A model generated the notes under the pieces. That model was not told the DNA's origin. It saw only the letters and a program-made list of their open reading frames with translations, and made no database searches. From an uncultured Alphaproteobacteria bacterium (GTDB taxonomy: Bacteria; Pseudomonadota; Alphaproteobacteria; Rs-D84): a DNA stretch of 64,000 nt. Location of the stretch: contig CALXXV010000006.1 of assembly GCA_944392775.1 (NCBI GenBank), positions 25,270 through 89,269 on the forward strand, written 5' to 3'. Every line of letters starts with the position of its first letter. The stretch's first letter is position 1. Both the position numbers and the translations under genes were made by a program. Shown here in pieces: positions 59,701 through 64,000 of the stretch.

Positions 59701-61326
59701 TTAACTATGTAATTTAAAGAAAGAATCTAACAACACTTTTGGAGAATATTGATGTTTACTTACCGGCGTTAGTTCTTTATCAAGCCCCATAAGATAATAT
59801 ACAGCCCGTTGAGCCGCCCTTACAGAATATTCCATAGTAAAAACAACATCGTCCGGCAATTCGGCAAATTGGCTTACAAACGCAAAATTTTCGTATCCTT
59901 TAGGATTTACCAAAGGTCTGTCACCGATTCGTCTTGGTTGAAACTGCGCATCAATATAAGGCATTATCGAAGTCCTACAAATAAGCCCTTTCATCATTTC
60001 ATTCTGTTCTCGTTTTGGTATCTGTAAATGCCCCATAAGTTCTGTCATTATCTCGCGCCCAGTACATTTATACATAGGCTTTTTAACATAATCGCCATTT
60101 ACAAACATATTCAAAGAATATCCCCAGAATATCTGCGTATCTAAAGGTTGGTTTTTAAAATGCGGTTGTCTTGCTACCACTATAGAGAGCCTCCAAGCAG
60201 AATCTTTAAATGTCACTAAAGCACCTCCACCAGGATGATTTCTTGTAAAACTTTGGATATATTCAAATAATTTCGGATTTTTATTTATCGTGACGGTAAA
60301 AGACATCCACATAGTTTCATCGGTATTTCCACAAAAAGTTTCTGGATTTCCTAATTCTGGTCTACCATCAGCAATTTTTTTCCACAAAGAAAACGAAGGG
60401 GCTGTATCTGCCACATTATATTTTGCAACGGTATCCGTTGACGCTTCATTAGAATTATCAGTCATACAACCATTTATAAAAAATACCAAATCGCTTGAAG
60501 ATATTTCCATACGTTTATTTTTACCGTTATGACTATAAATAATTTTATCAACTATGTTCTCGCCTTTTCTATTTTTAATAAAAGAAATATCTTTTACCGT
60601 TGCATTAAACGTAATTTTAACTCCATTTTCTTGCAACCACTCAACTATTGGTTTTACAATTGATTCATATTGATTATATGCAGTACGAGCGACTCCTGCC
60701 AACGTATGAATACGCGGAAACTCATGCATAAATCGTATCATATATCTACGCAGTTCTACAGCACTAGACCAAGGTTGAAAAGCAAATGTAGTCTGCCACA
60801 TTAACCAAAAATTGGTTTTAAAAAAGTGCTTCCCAAAAACATCTTTTATTTGTTTTGTCCCTAAAGATTTTTCATTTTCTAAAAATATAAGCTTTTCCAT
60901 ATCGGCCCTATCATCAGAAGAAAAACCCATTTTAGTAACATCTACTTTTGCCCCATTTTTTTTAACGAGTCTGGCTCTGGAATGAGTTTTAAATTCCTCA
61001 TTAAATTCTAGGAACTCTTGTTCCATTGTAATATTTGAAAATTCTTTTGATGGGATAGACCGCATAACATCTTGCAAACACTCATATGTTGGTATATTTA
61101 ACATGCGCCCTCCTCTGATCATATAACCCTTTACTGAATTTCCTGAGCCATCTAAACTTCCCCCATCAACATCAAGCGTTTCAAAAAAATGAATATTTTT
61201 ACCAGGAACCTTTGCATCTCTAATTAAATAAACTGCTGCAGTTAAAGTACCTATACCAGATCCAATCATATATACATTAGTTGTTTGTGGTTTACGTTTA
61301 ATAGTGCTTTTTTCCGCTTTAGACAT
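59701..61326 (-). CDS. ohyA: Oleate hydratase (FAD-binding, MCRA family)
   Basis: Started at the ATG at 61326 (GGGGG 7-11 bases before), about 541 residues. It has a Rossmann-type FAD site (NVYMIGSGIGTLTAAVYLIR) and MCRA-family motifs FFETLDVDGGSLDGSGNS, YMIRGGRMLNIPTYECLQDV, FWLMWQTTFAFQPWSSAVEL and FSLWKKIADGRPELGNPE. The family adds water to the cis-9 double bond of oleic or similar acids to give 10-hydroxy fatty acids, a detoxification seen in gut bacteria. The gene is single, flanked by terminators, and may have been acquired by transfer. Confidence 0.93.
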   Translation of the reverse strand: MSKAEKSTIKRKPQTTNVYMIGSGIGTLTAAVYLIRDAKVPGKNIHFFETLDVDGGSLDGSGNSVKGYMIRGGRMLNIPTYECLQDVMRSIPSKEFSNITMEQEFLEFNEEFKTHSRARLVKKNGAKVDVTKMGFSSDDRADMEKLIFLENEKSLGTKQIKDVFGKHFFKTNFWLMWQTTFAFQPWSSAVELRRYMIRFMHEFPRIHTLAGVARTAYNQYESIVKPIVEWLQENGVKITFNATVKDISFIKNRKGENIVDKIIYSHNGKNKRMEISSSDLVFFINGCMTDNSNEASTDTVAKYNVADTAPSFSLWKKIADGRPELGNPETFCGNTDETMWMSFTVTINKNPKLFEYIQSFTRNHPGGGALVTFKDSAWRLSIVVARQPHFKNQPLDTQIFWGYSLNMFVNGDYVKKPMYKCTGREIMTELMGHLQIPKREQNEMMKGLICRTSIMPYIDAQFQPRRIGDRPLVNPKGYENFAFVSQFAELPDDVVFTMEYSVRAAQRAVYYLMGLDKELTPVSKHQYSPKVLLDSFFKLHS

Positions 61327-61403
61327 AGTCATCCCCCTTTATTTATTTACTCTGATATAATACCAATAACCTGTAGACAAATGCATAGGACACAAAACTT
61401 AAA

Positions 61404-61430
61404 AAATCGCCTGTACAAACAAAGCGATTT
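61404..61430 (-). terminator. Hairpin downstream of the 61.5-62.1 kb barrel gene (distal)
   Basis: AAATCGC and GCGATTT form a 7-bp stem. On the minus strand a T-run follows. Confidence 0.6.
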
Positions 61431-61449
61431 AATCTGAAACATAGATAAA

Positions 61450-61477
61450 TTCTATCCCATGAACACATGGGATAGAA
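61450..61477 (-). terminator. Strong hairpin directly after the 61.5-62.1 kb barrel gene
   Basis: TTCTATCCCATG-aaca-CATGGGATAGAA is an exact 12-bp stem, just after the stop codon of the barrel gene on the minus strand, with a short T-rich tail. Confidence 0.75.
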
Positions 61478-61484
61478 AGACACC

Positions 61485-62099
61485 TTAAAACATAAATCTT
61501 ATGCCGACATCTGCGCCAAAATTATGTAGTCCAGATTCAACATCTACGTAATTATAACGAGCAGCCAAATCTACAGCAAAACGTTCCATGTCAAACGTCA
61601 TACCCAATGCCCCCATTGCTGAAAAGCGTGTTTTACTTTCACTATGATGTCCTACATCTGGTACTATTGTCTTGATATCTGTAAATGCGGCACCAGCCCC
61701 CAGACCTATGAATGGACGAATTATATGATAACCGCCAATTTCCCAATACATGTTCCATAATAAAGTCTGCATTTTTGTTTCTACGTCTACATCTGTAATA
61801 GTTCCAAAATCAGCATTATCTTTGGTTTTTGAATAAATAGACCACTCTACTTCCGAACGAACGGTATCACATATTTCCAACCCCATAGCTGCTCTACCTT
61901 GGAAAGCCATGTCACTTATAGTTTCTTTTGCGTCATTATAATTATAATTTAAATTGGAATAACTTGCACCACCCCTAATACCGATATAAGGGTCCCAACC
62001 AAACAATTGCCAACCACTGCTTCTCTGCTGATAACCCGGTGCAGCAAAAGCAGGACCTGCTATTATCACTGCTAATGTTGATATAATAATTTTTTTCAT
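61485..62099 (-). CDS. Outer-membrane beta-barrel protein (OmpA/porin-like)
   Basis: This 204-residue protein has a signal peptide (IISTLAVIIAGPAFAA) and a barrel of about eight strands: WDPYIGIRGGASYSNLNYNY, RSEVEWSIYSKTKD and YHIIRPFIGLGAGAAFTDI. The end FGADVGIRFMF ends in Phe. It has similar size and style to the barrel at 15.9 kb but only weak sequence likeness. Probably an outer-membrane structural protein. It lies downstream of palindromes. Confidence 0.82.
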   Translation of the reverse strand: MKKIIISTLAVIIAGPAFAAPGYQQRSSGWQLFGWDPYIGIRGGASYSNLNYNYNDAKETISDMAFQGRAAMGLEICDTVRSEVEWSIYSKTKDNADFGTITDVDVETKMQTLLWNMYWEIGGYHIIRPFIGLGAGAAFTDIKTIVPDVGHHSESKTRFSAMGALGMTFDMERFAVDLAARYNYVDVESGLHNFGADVGIRFMF

Positions 62100-62172
62100 T
62101 TTCTCTCCTTTTAAGTTGTTTTTTGTTCATGTCAACAACAAGATTTTATCAAAGCAATAAAAAACTTTACAT

Positions 62173-62186
62173 AGGTATGGATACCT
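62173..62186. promoter_or_regulatory. AGGTATGGATACCT palindrome, site 2
   Basis: AGGTAT-GG-ATACCT is a perfect 6-bp palindrome 74 bases upstream of the barrel gene start. It resembles the site at 59195-59208. Confidence 0.45.
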
Positions 62187-62220
62187 TAAAAAACTTTGAA
62201 ACGGTTACCGGAATAAAACC

Positions 62221-62248
62221 TTGCATTTAACTAAAAAAAGTCTATAAT
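62221..62248 (+). promoter_or_regulatory. Promoter of tRNA-Lys
   Basis: TTGCAT (62221-62226), a 16-base spacer and TATAAT (62243-62248), followed by the tRNA 29 bases on. Confidence 0.6.
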
Positions 62249-62276
62249 CAACCAAGTTAAAAAGGAACAGACCCTC

Positions 62277-62352
62277 GGGTGCGTAGCTCAGTTGGTAGAG
62301 CAACTGACTCTTAATCAGTGGGTCCAGGGTTCGAATCCCTGCGCGCCCACCA
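62277..62352 (+). tRNA. tRNA-Lys (CTT anticodon)
   Basis: A cloverleaf with a 7-bp acceptor GGGTGCG/CGCGCCC (one G-U pair), a D-arm AGCTCAGTTGGTAGAGC, an anticodon loop CTCTTAA (CTT) and a T-arm with GGTTCGAATCC. Discriminator A and CCA are encoded. It reads AAG codons. Confidence 0.95.
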
Positions 62353-62356
62353 AAAT

Positions 62357-62383
62357 AAAAACCGCATATGCGGTTTATTTTTT
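62357..62383. terminator. Hairpin between tRNA-Lys and the NlpD-like gene
   Basis: AAACCGCAT-ATGCGGTTT is fully self-complementary, followed by a T-rich run on the plus strand. It overlaps the 3' end of the minus-strand gene. Confidence 0.7.
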
Positions 62384-63709
62384 TAAGTATGAAGACGGAT
62401 TGTAAGCCTTGGTTCCTTTACGAATTTCAAAATGTAACTGAGGTTCATCAACTTTTCCTGTTGCCCCAACAGTACCAATTTTTTGTCCGACAGAAACCTT
62501 TGTCCCACGTCTAACATCCATAGAATCCATATGCGCATAGACAGTCATCCAACCACCAGAATGCTGAATAATTATTAAATTCCCCATTCCCTTTACTTCA
62601 TTTCCGGCATAAGCGACAACACCATTTTCTGCCGCTTTAACTGCCGTTCCTTTAGATGCCCCTATATTTATACCATCATTAAACAATCCGCCAGATTTTG
62701 CGCCATAGTTAGACAGAATCTTTCCACGAACAGGCCAAGAAAATTTAGAAGATGAACGTGCACTTATTTGAGGCAATTTCTTTGTAGGATCAGAAGAAAT
62801 TTTTTGTTTTGTTTTTACATTTGTCACTTTCGTATTACCTTCTTGGCTACTAGAAGCAGTATCGGATACAGGTGTCGTAGAAGAAAGCTTCTGTTCCGGG
62901 GACAAATTAGGCACTTTTAATTTTTGTCCGACAGATAAAGAAAACGGTGCTGATAAATTATTCATAACCGCCAAATCGTTTACCGGAATTGAATATTTAC
63001 GAGACAATGAATATAAAGTATCTCCTGCAGAAACAGTTATTTCTTCTAACTCTACACGAGTAGTATTTTTATATGATTCTGCGCTGGATAGATCTGAACG
63101 CGGTATAGAAACATTTTGTATCGATGGTTTTTCGGTTTTTACTGGTATATTTAATTTCTGCCCAACTGTTAAAACATAAGGATCTTTTAATGAATTTATT
63201 TTTGCTATATCTTCAGAACTTACCCCATATTTTTTAGACAAAGAATATAACGTATCTCCATCAGCGACAATAACCACTTCTGTCGTTGTAATAGTTTTAC
63301 TACCACCGTACATAGGAACTATTAAAAGATCCTCTTCATCCGTTTTAATTTGATTTTCAAGCGCAACTATTGGTTCACCTGTTTCAACATCTGTTTCAAA
63401 ATTTTTCGGCATACCATACAAACTTTCTATTTTTTGTGGTGGCAATATATAATCATCAACACTTGCATATTCAACATAATCAACACTTTCAACAGAACCA
63501 TATAAATTAGGTGACGCATAAACCCCGTAATCAATGGCAGCCGAATTATAAATTTCTGGTTGAGAATAAGGATCTGCTAATAAAGCAGGATACCTTGCAG
63601 ATATAAAATCACCAACGGTATCCGGCAAAGAAAGAATTTTAGGTTGCAAATCACAGGCCCCAAGAGCCAACAAGCAAACACATCCAAAAAAAATTCTGAC
63701 TTTTTTCAC
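62375..63709 (-). CDS. nlpD: NlpD-like lipoprotein with two LysM domains and a degenerate M23 domain
   Basis: The GTG at 63709 (VKKVRIFF) gives about 444 residues; an in-frame TTG lies 30 bases upstream. Lipobox LGAC is followed by two LysM repeats (about 145-190: IVADGDTLYSLSKKYGVSSE; about 225-270: VSAGDTLYSLSRKYSIPVND) and a C-terminal M23/LytM domain. In the first metal motif the usual HxxxD reads NDGINIG, so the His and Asp are both Asn; AHMDS and QLHFEIR are present. Like NlpD and EnvC it is probably an amidase activator, not an enzyme. Confidence 0.88.
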   Translation of the reverse strand: MKKVRIFFGCVCLLALGACDLQPKILSLPDTVGDFISARYPALLADPYSQPEIYNSAAIDYGVYASPNLYGSVESVDYVEYASVDDYILPPQKIESLYGMPKNFETDVETGEPIVALENQIKTDEEDLLIVPMYGGSKTITTTEVVIVADGDTLYSLSKKYGVSSEDIAKINSLKDPYVLTVGQKLNIPVKTEKPSIQNVSIPRSDLSSAESYKNTTRVELEEITVSAGDTLYSLSRKYSIPVNDLAVMNNLSAPFSLSVGQKLKVPNLSPEQKLSSTTPVSDTASSSQEGNTKVTNVKTKQKISSDPTKKLPQISARSSSKFSWPVRGKILSNYGAKSGGLFNDGINIGASKGTAVKAAENGVVAYAGNEVKGMGNLIIIQHSGGWMTVYAHMDSMDVRRGTKVSVGQKIGTVGATGKVDEPQLHFEIRKGTKAYNPSSYLKK

Positions 63710-63763
63710 ACAAAGATTATAACACAAAAAAAAGATCAAATAAATAACCTAAGACGAAAAGTT

Positions 63764-64000
63764 TTAATTTTTATCATCTTTCATAAACAATATACTAATT
63801 TCAAACAATCCCCACATAGGTAAAGCTAGAAAAATTTGCGAAACAATATCAGGCGGTGTTAAAACGGCTGCAATTATAACTATAAAAACTATAGCATACC
63901 TACGCATTTTTATAACGTTATATTTTGACAGCACTCCGCATCTATTTAAAAGAACTAAGATCAAAGGCAATTGAAACGCTACACCAAAAACCTTCAACAA
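63764..64000 (-). CDS. tatC: Sec-independent translocase subunit TatC, N-terminal part outside the window
   Basis: The visible 78 residues are the C-terminal third of TatC: VFGVAFQLPLILVLLNRCGV, RRYAIVFIVIIAAVLTPPDI then VSQIFLALPMWGLFEISILF, with the signature TPPD. TatC recognises twin-arginine signal peptides. The start lies beyond position 64000. The gene is upstream of the nlpD-like gene on the same strand. Confidence 0.88.
   Translation of the reverse strand: MLKVFGVAFQLPLILVLLNRCGVLSKYNVIKMRRYAIVFIVIIAAVLTPPDIVSQIFLALPMWGLFEISILFMKDDKN

Overview
The window is AT-rich, densely coded DNA from a diderm bacterium, most likely an alphaproteobacterium with a reduced, host- or gut-associated genome. 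Pointers are acpP-fabF with mltG close by, ftsE-ftsX-DUF218-plsC, plsY near dprA, uvrC-pgsA, GatCAB, TolB and Pal. The envelope genes encode beta-barrels ending in an aromatic residue, lipoproteins with lipoboxes and Sec signal peptides. All three tRNA genes encode their CCA ends. The lineage is inferred from gene content only.

Layout: 1-4.2 kb has mltG (cut by the window edge), tRNA-Pro, an acyl-CoA synthetase, fabF and acpP. 4.2-9 kb has a tyrosine-recombinase-like gene that has lost its catalytic residues, an unknown gene, lepA, a GNAT gene, rbfA and a YqaA-like membrane protein. 9-16.7 kb is an array of four large secreted proteins built from phage-tail-fibre-like modules, preceded by an outer-membrane barrel gene. 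16.8-22.3 kb has pal, ftsE-ftsX-DUF218-plsC, a short HTH protein, a nuclease and tolB. 22.4-24.6 kb has a ribbon-helix-helix protein plus DinD-like gene behind a palindrome-rich promoter, a VirB2-like pilin and a Cys-rich lipoprotein. 24.7-31.8 kb has fba, efp, ppa, dnaN, an AsmA protein, an RluC-type pseudouridine synthase and a pilin-like gene. 31.8-43.9 kb has a compact uvrC, pgsA, dnaJ, parE, dnaA, dprA, plsY, rpsT and two unusual secreted proteins. 44-51.4 kb has a type IVb-pilus-like secretin/TcpQ pair and a reduced sufBC operon with membrane proteins. 51.4-56.9 kb has ruvX, gatCAB with an antisense tRNA-Phe inside it, a 56-residue ORF and miaB. 56.9-64 kb has an autotransporter-like protein, a SodC-like lipoprotein without metal ligands, a small helical protein, oleate hydratase, another barrel, tRNA-Lys, an NlpD-like lipoprotein and tatC (cut by the window edge).

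Most genes are core replication, translation, lipid and envelope functions. The accessory layer is mainly surface structure: the fibre array, the autotransporter, pilus parts and lipoproteins. The fibre array is the best candidate for an undescribed system. Its proteins carry Sec signal peptides, three of them share a mature N-terminal IAS(K/Q)xYVD motif, all end in a short Trp-containing tail, and the genes share an exact 90-bp repeat and internal duplications that point to module shuffling.
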